A stretch of DNA of 39,879 bases from Phytomonospora endophytica (GTDB lineage Bacteria > Actinomycetota > Actinomycetes > Mycobacteriales > Micromonosporaceae), in NCBI RefSeq assembly GCF_014202425.1, contig NZ_JACHGT010000012.1:248131-288009 (forward strand), given 5' to 3'. Each line of letters begins with the position of its first letter. Position 1 is the first letter of the stretch. Of the stretch, positions 17,201 to 24,261 are shown piece after piece. The position numbers and the translations under genes were made by a program. The notes below the pieces were generated by a model. It saw nothing but the letters and a program-made list of their open reading frames with translations, did no database searches and was not told where the DNA came from.

Positions 17201-18345
17201 CCGACCTGCATGACTGTCTTGAGGCCCGGCATCACCTGTATCGAGCCGGATACGTCAACGATGCGACGCATGTGACCGGGGACATCTGCCGTCAGCTTCA
17301 TGTGTGGGGGGCGTGGGACCATGAGGCCGCTCTCATCCACGAGACCCTGGCGGCGCTGCCGGATGCCGATGGACAGCGTGAGGCATGGCTTCACCAACTG
17401 GGGCTCATCGCGCATGAGCGCGGCGATCTCGACGAGGCCATGCGGCGATACCTGGCGTCCATGGCCATCGCCGAACGGTTCGGCAACGACCAGGGGATCG
17501 CCGCCAGCCTCCATCAACTCGGCATCGTCGCCGAACACCACGGTCGCCTTGACGAAGCGGAAGGCCGGTACCGGTCGTCACTGGACATCTGTGAACGACT
17601 CGGCGACCGCGCCGGAATCGCACGGGGAACCCATCAACTCGGCGCGGTCGCGCATCTGCGCGGAGACCTCGATGAGGCCGAACGGCTCTACCGGGTATCG
17701 CTGACGATCAAGGAAGAGCTGGGCGACGAGGGTGACATCTCCGTCGGCTTCCATCAACTCGGCATCCTCGCGGAGCAGCGCGGTGACCTTGACGAGGCCG
17801 AACACCGGCACTCGGCGGCACTGGCCATCAGCGAACGGCGCGGGGACAAGGGCGGGATCGCACGAGCCACCCACCAACTCGGCGTCGTCGTACAACGGCG
17901 CGGAGACCTCGACGAGGCGGAACGGCTGTACCGGGCATCGCTGACGATCAAGGAGCAGCTCGGCTATCCGCTGGGGATCGCGAGCAGCACGCATCAGCTC
18001 GGTGTCATCGCGAGCCTGCGCGGAGACTTCGACGAGGCCGAACGCCACCACTCGGTGGCCTTGGAGATAGCGGAACGCATCGGAGACCAAGACGGCATGG
18101 CGGTCTCCGTCACCTCACTCGGCCTCGTCGCCGCCAATCGAGATGACCTCGACACCGCCATGGCAATGTTCGTCAGGGCATTCACTCTGAGGTCGACGGC
18201 GGGTCTGCGGCCCGCCATGGAAACCCGCGGCTTGGCGTACCTCCACGAGGATCTCGGCGAGGACAGATTCCGGACCGAAGCCCTCAAGACGGTCGACCCC
18301 GAAACCCTCGCCCTCATCCTCGCGGCGATCGAGGATCCGCCCTGA
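14254..18345 (+). CDS. Trypsin-like protease / CHAT protease / STAND NTPase / TPR protein
   Basis: A 1363-residue single chain. (1) Trypsin-like serine protease, ~10-200: TAWHV (His34), PHDLAVL (Asp72), GMSGAP (Ser150), a complete triad. (2) CHAT caspase-like protease, ~305-570: APFALPWETLILP, HLSAHG (His427), ALSACHT (Cys469), a complete dyad. (3) STAND/NB-ARC-type NTPase, ~595-960: Walker A GIGGIGKTT (626-634), Walker B LLLVLD (717-722), LLVTSR (758-763) and GGHPRTLEYL (815-824). (4) At least six 40-residue TPR units from ~1041, each with HQLG in the same phase. STAND proteins oligomerise when their repeat domain senses a trigger; CHAT proteases act in bacterial immunity and cell death. A triggered proteolytic response is therefore inferred. 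No signal peptide, so cytoplasmic. The start is set by the ATGA overlap. Confidence 0.92.
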   Translation: MTTVPAHLGRILAGTEPVGTCFQVAPRVLVTAWHVLSDIGAADIGVDVPVDALRGDAPVRMATVARIDPPHDLAVLVAEEPLAASVAGIFASDAVDRLTDVVVTGVSDVDDFGHGWSSLDATGRWQGGAARDDGVSVGRVAASAVMRGMSGAPVRRVSDDKVVGVVSARYNSADGWLRDTVWIARTEHLVPLLEGLAELDLDGRLPLGNSVDVTIRVSDTEVRLIRPDGEVTGEHGGVRPALSGAIHDLSRARARVGGIRAGGSAVAAAEADATALVRRVGELLAASFLPQPIATGLRELLSRAEAEHLPVRIGVEAPFALPWETLILPGAAAALALHPLVAFYRKASAGPVRELPGPLRMVVAISAPETGGGPLLDYERELRNVLASVRGARQGDAHVTVVPFASTKAIRAALADGGVHILHLSAHGAPGFLDLEDDDGDVRRVDADTLVDEAVPAGCMPPVIALSACHTDAVGADGASLAARLMRRGATAVIGTETSVTDRYATWLFARVYTELASSSRPDVVRAVADARRLVHRDLAGAVGAIDRDIAGLEEWGAITVQSATPELHVYDPAAPARPVPRLAAGPVEGLLSRPVGEFVGRRREQRRLPDALTGASAVAGVVLHGIGGIGKTTLAAELTRLVPEREPGRLVVALTGSSTVDGILAAVAGKLRRHLMLSGEHTGPAVEAVGIAGRLDVEWGDRFEVLREHALSRIPLLLVLDNAEDNLVAADGGWEFADPTVAGLLAAWASSAGTHRLLVTSRYPFALPESAHENLVFHHLGPMTLAETQKLLWALPGLDGLDTGEVERVWRLVGGHPRTLEYLDALLAGGSARFPDISRRLSAAAEKATGGRKWLAQTRTLDTALAETVTLAADDVLLGELLEGLTAVEGALEVLIGASVHREPVELKALRFQVGEEIDLERIVRALADSSLLSFSEDTGEVFVHRWTATVLHEGRDLEAAHRGAAEYRLWRVEERAQDERADLHDCLEARHHLYRAGYVNDATHVTGDICRQLHVWGAWDHEAALIHETLAALPDADGQREAWLHQLGLIAHERGDLDEAMRRYLASMAIAERFGNDQGIAASLHQLGIVAEHHGRLDEAEGRYRSSLDICERLGDRAGIARGTHQLGAVAHLRGDLDEAERLYRVSLTIKEELGDEGDISVGFHQLGILAEQRGDLDEAEHRHSAALAISERRGDKGGIARATHQLGVVVQRRGDLDEAERLYRASLTIKEQLGYPLGIASSTHQLGVIASLRGDFDEAERHHSVALEIAERIGDQDGMAVSVTSLGLVAANRDDLDTAMAMFVRAFTLRSTAGLRPAMETRGLAYLHEDLGEDRFRTEALKTVDPETLALILAAIEDPP
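17374..18093 (+). repeat. Tandem 120-base TPR-coding repeats with a 240-base higher-order period
   Basis: Six consecutive 40-codon units (residues 1041-1280 of the protease/STAND protein) keep HQLG, RGDLDEAE and the unit length exactly in register. Units 3 and 5 both read RGDLDEAERLYR followed by SLTIKE, and units 4 and 6 both carry an H-rich equivalent, so the array looks like a duplicated two-unit block. Confidence 0.8.
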
Positions 18346-18592
18346 CCCCGTCCCCCGCGAACCCGTCGGGCACCCCGGTCTCTGCCCGCTTCTCCTCCTG
18401 CTCCTTCAACTCGTAATGCGAGTCGTGCGAGGTCGGCGACCAGACCTCCCCGTACGCCGCCATCACGCCCCCGAGCCCGCCCGAACCCCGCTTGCGCACG
18501 CGGGCCGTCCCCCACACGAGCAGCACCATCGTCGCCACGAGGCCGACGACGAGCGCCACATAGGGCAGCGCGTCCCAGATGGCTTGCGGCAT
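18314..18592 (-). CDS. Small single-span membrane protein
   Basis: 92 residues: a transmembrane helix at ~10-28 (PYVALVVGLVATMVLLVWG), a basic stop-transfer (RVRKRG), a Gly-rich turn and a charged cytoplasmic tail (HYELKEQEEKRAET). The layout resembles small actinobacterial DUF6191-like proteins, but I am not certain of that family. The ATG at 18592 has AAGGGG upstream. It is divergent from a TetR gene across a 34-base palindrome and is the likely target of that repressor. Its last 32 bases overlap the 3' end of the converging protease/STAND gene. Confidence 0.7.
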   Translation of the reverse strand: MPQAIWDALPYVALVVGLVATMVLLVWGTARVRKRGSGGLGGVMAAYGEVWSPTSHDSHYELKEQEEKRAETGVPDGFAGDGVRADPRSPRG

Positions 18593-18606
18593 GAGCCGAC
18601 CCCTTA

Positions 18607-18640
18607 GGTAACATCGTGTTTCCAGATACACCATGTTACC
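18607..18640. promoter_or_regulatory. TetR operator, 13-base arms
   Basis: GGTAACATCGTGT (18607-18619) and ACACCATGTTACC (18628-18640) are complementary at 12 of 13 positions with an 8-base spacer. The element fills the gap between a TetR gene and the divergent membrane-protein gene, and covers an alternative ATG (18633) of the TetR frame. Confidence 0.8.
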
Positions 18641-18653
18641 GAAAGGCGCGGCC

Positions 18654-19250
18654 TTGTCCAGACTCACGCGGGACCAGCAGCGCGAGCTGACCCACGGCAA
18701 GCTCCTTGAGGCCGGCCGGACGGTCCTCACCCGTCGCGGCTTCCTGGCCGCCACGGTCGAGGAGATCGCCGAGGAGGCCGGCTACACCCGTGGCGCCGTC
18801 TACAAGCACTTCGGCGGCAAGGAAGGCCTCTGGCTGGCGATCATGGACGCCATGGCCGAGGCTCACCTCCGCCTCCTCGACGAGGCGCTCACGCGGGCGT
18901 CGGACCAGCGCGGCCTCGTCGCCGCCCTCACACCGGACGCCTTCACCGACGACGCCGACGCGCTGCGCTGGAGCGTCACCTCGGCGGAGTTCACCGCCGC
19001 CGTCGCGCGGCGGCCCGAGGTCGCCGCCGCGATGGTCGAGGCGCAACGACGGCACGAGGCCGAGATCGCCCTCGTCCTGGAACGGCACTGCGCTCGGCTC
19101 GGGATCGCACCTGCACTGCCGATGGCGCAGATCGTCATGGTGCTCGCCGCACTCGGTGGGAGCCTGGCACTGCGACGAGGGCTGGACGCCGAGGTCGACG
19201 TCCCGGAGATCCTGTCGGGCGTGCTCGGCGTCGTGTTCCGCGAGGCCTGA
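18654..19250 (+). CDS. TetR-family transcriptional regulator
   Basis: 198 residues. The N-terminal helix-turn-helix is classical: FLAATVEEIAEEAGYTRGAVYKHFGGKEGL. The C-terminal helical ligand domain is divergent, as is normal. The TTG at 18654 is chosen because GAAAGG lies seven bases before it. An ATG at 18633 in the same frame lies within the operator and has no ribosome site; if used it adds seven residues. The gene should repress itself and the divergent small membrane protein. It converges with the LuxR-type gene with only three bases between stops. Ligand unknown. Confidence 0.85.
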   Translation: MSRLTRDQQRELTHGKLLEAGRTVLTRRGFLAATVEEIAEEAGYTRGAVYKHFGGKEGLWLAIMDAMAEAHLRLLDEALTRASDQRGLVAALTPDAFTDDADALRWSVTSAEFTAAVARRPEVAAAMVEAQRRHEAEIALVLERHCARLGIAPALPMAQIVMVLAALGGSLALRRGLDAEVDVPEILSGVLGVVFREA

Positions 19251-19253
19251 GCG

Positions 19254-21914
19254 CTACCCCAGCAATCGCCCCAGCTCCGCCCTCCCCGCGACCCCCAGCT
19301 TCGGATACGCCTTGTACAGGTGATGCCCCACCGTCCTCGGGCTGAGGAACAACTGCGCCCCGATGTCGCGGTTCGTCGCGCCCGTCGCCGCGAGCTTCAC
19401 GACCTGCGACTCCTGCGGCGTCAGCTTCGACCACAGATCCGGCTCGGCCGCACGGGTCGCGTGCGTCGCCCCCGTCGCCCGCAGCTCGGTGCGGGCGCGC
19501 GCGGCCCAGGGCTCGGCCGCGAGCATGGCGAAGGTGTCGAGCGCGGTCCGCAGGTGGGTCCGGGCGCGGGAGCGCTGGCGTTCGCGACGCAGCCATTCGC
19601 CGTACAGCAGCGCCGTCCGGGCCTCGTCGAAGACGCGCCGGTCGCGGGTGTGGAGTTCCAGGGCGCGCTCGTAGTGGGGTTCGGGGTCGTCGGCGAGCAG
19701 GGCGCGGCAGCGTTCCAGCAGGGCCAGCGCCCAGGGCTGGCCGTTGGCGAGGGCCCAGGTTTCGAAGGCTCCGACGTCGGCGGCCCGGTCCGCGCGGACG
19801 GCGGCCTCGACCTGGTCGGGCGTCCACATCAGCGCCATGACCGTGTGGCGTTCGGGGCCGCGGATGGCGGCGTCCCAGCGGTCGGCGGCGGCGTCGAAGC
19901 GTCCGGCGCCGAGGTCGGCCATGGCGAGGGCCCAGGCGCGGGTGGCGAGGGTGAAGGCGAGGGCGTCGTCGGCCGAGGCGGGCGCGGGGTCGGCGCCGCT
20001 GACGGCGTCCAGCCAGGCGTCGAGGGCCTGGAAGTAGCCGACGAGCCGTTGCTGGCCGGTGTCGGCGGCGATCCTGCGCCCTTCCGCGGCGGCGACCCGG
20101 GCGTCGGTGAACTGCCCGAGCCTGGCCCGGGCTTCACCCAATGTGGACAGTGTGGTCGGGAGCCAGCCGGCCATTCCGGCCGCCCGGCACTCGTCGGTGA
20201 GGGTCTGGGCGATCTCGGCCGACACGTCGTGATCGCCGACGGCGGTGGCCAGCGTCGCCGCGTACTGCCGCGCGCCGGGCAGGCCGCCGCGCAGCGGCCG
20301 CATCATCTCGACGAGGCGCCGGATCGCGTCGATCCCCTCGGCGGGACGGCCCGCGAGCAGGGCGGCGAGTCCCCTGGTGGCGGCGATGCCCTCGGTGAAG
20401 TGGCCGCCGGTCAGGTCGGCGCCCTCGATGACGCCGACGGCCTCGGCGGCGCGCTCGGGATCGCCGGTGCGCCAGGCACTCTCGACGACGTGCATGACCA
20501 TCACGGCCGCGCGTTGGGGATCGGTGGCCAGGACGGCGCGGGCGCCGGTGAGCATGACGCGGTGGGCGGTCGTGATCGAACCGCCCAGTAGCTCCGCCTC
20601 ACCGCGCAGTTCGGCGACGCGGGCGTGGACGTGCGGGTCGGGGGTGAGCACGGCGGCCTGTTCGGCCAGTTCCCGGGCGCGCGGGCCCTGTCCGGAGTCG
20701 CCCGCCGACTCGGCGGCCGCGACGAGGCGGGCCGCGCGCGTCTCCGGGTCGGCGGTGAGTGCGGCGGCGCGAACGAGGGCCGTGACGGCCGCCGCCTCGC
20801 CGCCGCGGGCCTTGGCGCGCTCGGCGGTGGCGGCGAGCTGGGCGGCGGCGTCCTCGTCGGTGCCGGTCGCGGCGGCTGCGGTGTGCCAGGCGCGGCGGTC
20901 GGCGTCGGCCTCACCGGTGAGCACTTCGGACAGTGCGCCGTGGACGGCGAGGCGATCGGCGATGGTCGCGGTCTGGTAGACGGCGGACCGGATCAGCGGG
21001 TGACGAAAGGAGAGCAGCGTCCCGCCGACCTCGGCGAGTTCGGCTTCGACGGCGGCGTCGGCGGCCGACGCGGGAACGCCGAGACTCTCCGCGGCGCGGA
21101 GGACGACGCCGAGTTCACCGGTGTCCTCGGCGGCCGCGACGAGCAGGAGCGTGCGGGTGCCGGGGTCGAGGGCGGCGATCTCGGCGGCGAAGGCGTCCTG
21201 CACACGGCGGGGCAGGGGAAGCGGGCCGCCGGTGACGTCCCTTGTGGATGCCGTCTTCGCCAGTTCCCGCAGGGCCAGGGGATTCCCGCCGGTCTCGGCG
21301 ATGACGCGCGAGCGGAGTTCGGGCGACAGGCCGCTGTCGGCGAGGAGCGCGGCGGCGGCGTGCTCGTCGAGTCCGGGCACGGGCAGTTCGTCGAGACCGT
21401 CGGCGCGGAAGTCGTGGCCGGTGTCGCGGACGGCGAAGAGCATCCCGACCCGGTCGGCGTGCAGGCGCCGGGCGGCGAAGGACAGCGCGTCGGCCGATTC
21501 CCGGTCGAGCCATTGGGCGTTGTCCACCAGGCACAGCACGGGCCGGGTCTCGGCGAGCTCCGCCAGCAGGCTGAGCGTGGCCAGCCCGACGGCGAAGCGT
21601 TCGGGCGGTCCGGTCGCGGCCAGGCCGAGGGCACCCCGGATCGCCGAGGCCTGCGGCGCCGGAAGCTCGTCCACAAGGGACAGTGCGGGACGGAGCACCT
21701 GGTGCAGTGCCGCGTAGGGCAGTTCGGCCTCGACCTGGACGCCGGCCGCGCGCAGGACGGTCATGTCCTTCGCCTCGGCGGCGGCGTGGCCGAGGAGCGC
21801 GGTCTTGCCCGCGCCGGGCTCGCCGCGCAGGACGAGGGCGGCGCTGCCGCCCTCACGGACGCGGGTGAGGGCGTCGGCGAGCGCGGTCAGCTGTGCTTCG
21901 CGGCCGTAGAGCAT
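19254..21914 (-). CDS. LuxR-family ATP-binding regulator (LAL type)
   Basis: 886 residues. N-terminal AAA/STAND-like ATPase with Walker A GEPGAGKT (31-38) and Walker B VLCLVD (126-131), a long helical middle with degenerate TPR-like repeats, and a C-terminal LuxR helix-turn-helix (~831-886: LTPQESQVVKLAATGATNRD and SPRTVGHHLYKAYPKLGV). Large ATP-binding LuxR proteins are activators of secondary metabolism or sugar use in actinomycetes. The divergent NTF2-like and multicopper-oxidase genes are candidate targets. ATG 21914 is the natural start, directly before GREAQL, which opens these proteins. Confidence 0.9.
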   Translation of the reverse strand: MLYGREAQLTALADALTRVREGGSAALVLRGEPGAGKTALLGHAAAEAKDMTVLRAAGVQVEAELPYAALHQVLRPALSLVDELPAPQASAIRGALGLAATGPPERFAVGLATLSLLAELAETRPVLCLVDNAQWLDRESADALSFAARRLHADRVGMLFAVRDTGHDFRADGLDELPVPGLDEHAAAALLADSGLSPELRSRVIAETGGNPLALRELAKTASTRDVTGGPLPLPRRVQDAFAAEIAALDPGTRTLLLVAAAEDTGELGVVLRAAESLGVPASAADAAVEAELAEVGGTLLSFRHPLIRSAVYQTATIADRLAVHGALSEVLTGEADADRRAWHTAAAATGTDEDAAAQLAATAERAKARGGEAAAVTALVRAAALTADPETRAARLVAAAESAGDSGQGPRARELAEQAAVLTPDPHVHARVAELRGEAELLGGSITTAHRVMLTGARAVLATDPQRAAVMVMHVVESAWRTGDPERAAEAVGVIEGADLTGGHFTEGIAATRGLAALLAGRPAEGIDAIRRLVEMMRPLRGGLPGARQYAATLATAVGDHDVSAEIAQTLTDECRAAGMAGWLPTTLSTLGEARARLGQFTDARVAAAEGRRIAADTGQQRLVGYFQALDAWLDAVSGADPAPASADDALAFTLATRAWALAMADLGAGRFDAAADRWDAAIRGPERHTVMALMWTPDQVEAAVRADRAADVGAFETWALANGQPWALALLERCRALLADDPEPHYERALELHTRDRRVFDEARTALLYGEWLRRERQRSRARTHLRTALDTFAMLAAEPWAARARTELRATGATHATRAAEPDLWSKLTPQESQVVKLAATGATNRDIGAQLFLSPRTVGHHLYKAYPKLGVAGRAELGRLLG

Positions 21915-22050
21915 GGGCCGAATCTAGTGCCCGGCCCGCGACTTCTGGTGTACGCCGTCTGCGACCCGGGTCGTAGGGGTTCGTTCAGGGGCTTCCCCGG
22001 ATGGCAACCGAAATGATCATGCGTAGCGTCCTTACCTATGAAGGGCACAC

Positions 22051-22076
22051 CGGTCACGACCTACGTCAGGTGACCG
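22051..22076. promoter_or_regulatory. Inverted repeat CGGTCAC-N12-GTGACCG in the LuxR/NTF2 intergenic region
   Basis: A perfect 7-base inverted repeat with a 12-base spacer stands in the 234-base divergent gap (21915-22148), 73 bases before the NTF2-like start. It is a candidate binding site for the adjacent LuxR-type regulator. The rest of the gap shows only a loose TGAACG/CGTTCA pair. Confidence 0.4.
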
Positions 22077-22148
22077 ATGTGAACGACCCTCCGAGTTTCT
22101 TACTGTGGCGTTCATCAGCGAAAACGCTTCTGAGTCAAGGAGATCGAG

Positions 22149-22616
22149 ATGTTCGCCGCAGACACCGCCCGGGCCGCCGACACCGCCGACGTGACCGCCT
22201 TGTTCCAGCGTCTGAGTGACGCGTGGGGCGCGATGGACGCCGAGGCCTACGCCGACGCCTTCACCGATGACGCCGACTACGTCACATTCGTCGGGACGCA
22301 CCTGCGCGGCCGCCGTCAGATCGTCGACGCGCACGCCGCGCTCTGGGAGCACTTCCAGAAGAACACCACGCTCTACGGCAAGATCCGCTCCCTGCGTTTC
22401 GTGACTGCCGACGTTGCCGTCATGATCACCGAGGGCGCGGTCCTGAAGCACGGGAAGACCGCGCCCAAACCCGCAGACCTGAAGGTGCAGACGCTGGTGG
22501 CCGTCCGTCGGCCGGAAGGCTGGCGTTTCAGCGGCTTCCAGAACACCAAGCACCGCCGCCTGATGGAGAAGATCGCGGCCAAGAAGGACGCCCGCATCGC
22601 CCCGGAAGCGCGCTAG
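22149..22616 (+). CDS. NTF2-like protein (SgcJ/EcaC family)
   Basis: 155 residues with the NTF2-like cone fold: VTALFQRLSDAWGAMDAEAY, then FTDDADYVTFVGTHLRGRRQIV and a closing WRFSGFQNTKHR. The SgcJ/EcaC family is usually called a polyketide-associated oxidoreductase, but no catalytic reaction is firmly shown, and many members are small-molecule-binding proteins. AAGGAG lies 6-11 bases before the ATG. It is followed 27 bases later by a multicopper oxidase on the same strand, so the two are probably one operon under the divergent LuxR-type regulator. Confidence 0.8.
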   Translation: MFAADTARAADTADVTALFQRLSDAWGAMDAEAYADAFTDDADYVTFVGTHLRGRRQIVDAHAALWEHFQKNTTLYGKIRSLRFVTADVAVMITEGAVLKHGKTAPKPADLKVQTLVAVRRPEGWRFSGFQNTKHRRLMEKIAAKKDARIAPEAR

Positions 22617-22643
22617 CCCACCCCTCACTCACAGGAGCCCGAC

Positions 22644-24188
22644 GTGACCACGCCCATTCCCGCCCGCCCCGTCAAGCGCCGCCGACTGCTCAAGACAGCG
22701 CTCATCGGCGCCCCGGCCCTGCTCGTCGCGGGGGCGGGTGGCTTGGGGATCGCCTACGCCAGCGCGGTCACCGACACCAGCGGTGAGATCGACTTCAAGA
22801 ATCCGCTGAACGTCCCGCCCCTGGCGGAGTCCACTGTGGACGCGGAGGGTCGCCGGGTGTTCGAGCTGACCCTGCGGTCGGGATCGCGGCAGTTCAAGGA
22901 CGGTGCCGCGACCGGGACCTGGGGCTTCAACGGCGACTACCTGGGGCCGACGATCCGGGCCGCGCGCGGCGAGACCGTGCTGTTCAACATCCACAACACC
23001 CTCGGCGAGACGACTTCGGTGCACTGGCACGGGATGCACCTCCCGCCGACCGCCGACGGCGGGCCGCACCAGTCGGTGCACGCCGGGACGACCTGGTCGC
23101 CGAGCTGGAAGGTCGACCAGCCCGCCGCTTCCCTGTGGTACCACCCGCACCCGCACGGCGAGACGGCCCGCCACGTCTACCGGGGCCTCGCCGGGATGTT
23201 CATCGTCGACGACGAGGAGTCCGCGGCCCTGGCGCTGCCGAAGACCTACGGCGTCGACGACTTCCCGGTGATCGTGCAGGACCGCTCCTTCGACGGCGAC
23301 AACCAGTTCGACGAGTCGAGCGGCCTGTTCACCAACGTCGGGATCCTCGGCGAGGAGATCCTGGTGAACGGGACCTACGCGCCCTACCTGGAGGCGACGA
23401 CGACGCGGGTGCGGTTGCGGCTGCTCAACGGTTCGGGTTCGCGGGTGTTCAACTTCGGCTTCACCGACGGTCGCGGTTTCGCGCTCATCGGCACCGACGG
23501 CGGTCTGCGCGCCGAACCCCACGGCACCAACCGGATCCAGCTCTCCCCCGCCGAGCGCGCCGAGATCGTCGTCGACGTCGCGCCGGGCGAGAAGGTCATT
23601 CTGCGCTCCTACGCCGCCGAGGATCTGGACATCGACCCCTTCTCGCAGCGCTTCGACGGCGGCGACGACGTCTTCGACGTGCTCGAACTGCGCGGCGCCG
23701 CGACCCTCACCGAGTCGCCCGCCGTGCCCGGAAAGCTCGTGGACGTACCGAAACTGGACGTCGACAAGTCGACCGAGACGAGGAAGTTCCAGCTGTCCGG
23801 CTTCAACCTCAACGGCAAGTCGATGGACATGGACCGCATCGACTTCGGCGTGGAGAAGGGAACGGTCGAGATCTGGGAACTGGAGAACGGCGACCAGCAG
23901 TTCCACAACTTCCACGTGCACGACGTTCAGTTCCAGGTGCTGAAGGTCAACGGCGAGAACCCGCCGGAGCACCTGCGCGGCTGGAAGGACACGGTGTACC
24001 TGCGCCCCGGTGGGAAGACGAAGATCGCGATGGAGTTCAAGGACTTCGCCGACCCGGACATGCCTTACATGTGCCACTGCCACGTGCTGTACCACGAGGA
24101 CCAGGGCCTGATGGGGCAGTTCGTGGTGCTGGAGAAGGGCCAGAAGGTCGGCAAGCCGCCGAAGGACGGCGGACACGAGGGGCACTAG
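22644..24188 (+). CDS. Multicopper oxidase, Tat-exported, laccase/CueO-like
   Basis: 514 residues. The N-terminus has RPVKRRRLLKTAL followed by a hydrophobic span, a Tat-type signal lacking a perfect twin-arginine consensus. All four copper motifs are intact: HWHG (127-130), HPHPHG (167-172), HNFHVHD and HCHVLYHED (478-486) ending in GLM. Five residues after His484 is Leu489, not the Met found in CueO, at the T1 copper axial position. The enzyme should oxidise phenols, bilirubin-like pigments or Cu(I)/Mn(II) outside the cell. The GTG at 22644 has AGGAG upstream. A strong terminator follows. Confidence 0.9.
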   Translation: MTTPIPARPVKRRRLLKTALIGAPALLVAGAGGLGIAYASAVTDTSGEIDFKNPLNVPPLAESTVDAEGRRVFELTLRSGSRQFKDGAATGTWGFNGDYLGPTIRAARGETVLFNIHNTLGETTSVHWHGMHLPPTADGGPHQSVHAGTTWSPSWKVDQPAASLWYHPHPHGETARHVYRGLAGMFIVDDEESAALALPKTYGVDDFPVIVQDRSFDGDNQFDESSGLFTNVGILGEEILVNGTYAPYLEATTTRVRLRLLNGSGSRVFNFGFTDGRGFALIGTDGGLRAEPHGTNRIQLSPAERAEIVVDVAPGEKVILRSYAAEDLDIDPFSQRFDGGDDVFDVLELRGAATLTESPAVPGKLVDVPKLDVDKSTETRKFQLSGFNLNGKSMDMDRIDFGVEKGTVEIWELENGDQQFHNFHVHDVQFQVLKVNGENPPEHLRGWKDTVYLRPGGKTKIAMEFKDFADPDMPYMCHCHVLYHEDQGLMGQFVVLEKGQKVGKPPKDGGHEGH

Positions 24189-24213
24189 CTTCTTCGGCCT
24201 CGCAGACGAACCC

Positions 24214-24247
24214 GGCCGGCCCGCTCAACGCGGGCCGGCCAAGGGTT
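24214..24247 (+). terminator. Intrinsic terminator after the multicopper oxidase
   Basis: GGCCGGCCCGC (24214-24224) pairs perfectly with 24230-24240 around a 5-base loop, then AAGGGTTTT. It stands between two converging genes. Confidence 0.8.
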
Positions 24248-24261
24248 TTCCCCCTGCACAC

